Shown: positions 63,407-64,000 of the stretch, piece after piece
How positions within the stretch are numbered: position 1 is the first letter of the stretch
Layout of the letters: each line of letters begins with the position of its first letter
Origin: Nisaea sp.
Lineage (GTDB): Bacteria; Pseudomonadota; Alphaproteobacteria; Thalassobaculales; Thalassobaculaceae
Assembly (NCBI RefSeq): GCF_034670185.1
Contig: NZ_JAXMNY010000004.1
Span: 62,001-126,000, forward strand
Direction of reading: 5' to 3'
Length of the DNA stretch: 64,000 bases
Position numbers and translations under genes: made by a program
Notes under the pieces: generated by a model
Told to the model about the DNA's origin: nothing
Databases searched by the model: none
What the model saw: only the letters and a program-made list of their open reading frames with translations

Positions 63407-63462
63407 GTGATGCTCCCTTGTGCGTGTGTGTTGGTTGTTTTGTCAGTGTTAGAGGCGGCGGA

Positions 63463-64000
63463 TTATTCCCCGCCGTTGCCGTTCTTTGCCTGCTCCAGAC
63501 GGAACGGGTGGGCCGGATAGGTGCCGAGGATCTTGACCGCGCCTTTCGGGCAGAAGAATTGCAATTCCTCCAGCGCCAGCTTCAGCGATGTCTCTTCGGG
63601 ATGGCCCTCGGCATCGACATAGAACTGCGCCGCCGAGAAGCTGCCATCGACCAGATAGGATTCCAGCTTGGTCAGGTTGATGCCGTTGGTGGCGAAGCCG
63701 CCGAGCGCCTTGTAGAGCGCGGCGGGCACACTGCGGACCCGGAAGATGGCGGTGGTGACGCACGGGCCGTTCCCGGCCGGCGGCACGACGCCCTCGCGGG
63801 CCATGAGCAGGAAGCGGGTGGTGTTGTGCTCCGCGTCCTCCACGCCTTCGCGCAGGATCTCCAGACCATAGATCTCGGCGGCCAGCTTCGGGCCGATGGC
63901 GGCGATGGTCTTGTCGCCCAGCTCGGCGATGGAGCGGGCGGCGCCGGCTGTGTCGGAATGCTGCACCGGGCGGGCGCCGAGTTCGGCCATCAGCAGCCTC
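63463..64000 (-). CDS. pheA: Prephenate dehydratase, C-terminal part (truncated by window)
   Basis: The visible part covers the end of the catalytic domain, with NTTRFLLMARE containing the TRF motif, and the complete ACT regulatory domain (TTAIFRVRSVPAALYKALGGFATNGINLTKLESY), which senses phenylalanine. The frame is open through base 64000, so the start lies outside the window. The enzyme turns prephenate into phenylpyruvate in phenylalanine synthesis. Confidence 0.93.
   Translation of the reverse strand, partial: RLLMAELGARPVQHSDTAGAARSIAELGDKTIAAIGPKLAAEIYGLEILREGVEDAEHNTTRFLLMAREGVVPPAGNGPCVTTAIFRVRSVPAALYKALGGFATNGINLTKLESYLVDGSFSAAQFYVDAEGHPEETSLKLALEELQFFCPKGAVKILGTYPAHPFRLEQAKNGNGGE

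Overview
The window comes from a high-G+C Gram-negative bacterium, most likely a marine alphaproteobacterium of Rhodospirillales type. This rests on the protein families seen (Kdo/lipid A genes, DUF3422, DUF3429, TAXI-type TRAP transport, acetoacetyl-CoA synthetase, c-di-GMP enzymes) and on codon use. It is an inference, because no rRNA marker is present. I see no rRNA, tRNA, CRISPR array, integrase or complete insertion sequence.

Region by region. 1-4.7 kb: an envelope operon (LpxH-like phosphoesterase, glycosyltransferase, acyltransferase, kdtA, lpxK). 4.7-8.5 kb: M23 peptidase, xseA and divergent purD. 8.6-11.8 kb: two c-di-GMP proteins, an EAL-CBS-GGDEF protein and a DgcZ-like cyclase with a degenerate zinc-sensor domain. 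11.9-17.2 kb: acetoacetyl-CoA synthetase, GNAT, DMT exporter, DUF3429 and an SDR. 17.2-19.7 kb: an orphan polytopic membrane protein of lower G+C and a lipoprotein. 19.7-23.1 kb: sirtuin, tadA, rluB-like, rsmD and a GFA protein. 23.1-28.1 kb: a complete branched-chain-amino-acid-type ABC importer. 28.2-35.7 kb: nitroreductase, amidohydrolase, a four-gene succinate dehydrogenase/fumarate reductase-like operon and DUF3422.

35.7-40.6 kb is a lower-G+C defence island: a nuclease-methyltransferase fusion, a specificity subunit and a HEPN protein. The first two genes are joined by a T7 slippery heptamer in the -1 frame. 40.6-54.7 kb is a long minus-strand catabolic module: VOC protein, GABA aminotransferase, nitrilase, Orn/Lys/Arg-type decarboxylase, ATP-grasp ligase, C45-type acyltransferase/hydrolase, TAXI TRAP transporter, universal stress protein and MscS channel. 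The two modules are bounded by direct repeats. A 134-bp sequence occurs at 40499 and 56118. Its last 30 bp re-encode the C-terminus of the DUF3422 protein that ends at 35651, with only synonymous differences from the copy at 40.6 kb. This looks like tandem islands stacked at the 3' end of the DUF3422 gene.

55.4-56.3 kb holds an internally deleted IS5-type transposase remnant and the second repeat. 56.3-58.7 kb: a secreted repeat protein and a two-subunit class I fumarase. 58.8-60.6 kb: an AT-rich KAP-type P-loop NTPase, a candidate antiphage gene, followed by REP-like repeats. 61-64 kb: a second degenerate M23 protein, a Gfo/Idh/MocA oxidoreductase, a YciI protein and the C-terminal part of prephenate dehydratase, cut by the window edge.

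The best candidates for undescribed biology are the frameshift-linked restriction-modification/HEPN operon and its tandem-island setting, and the decarboxylase/ATP-grasp/C45/GABA-T module.
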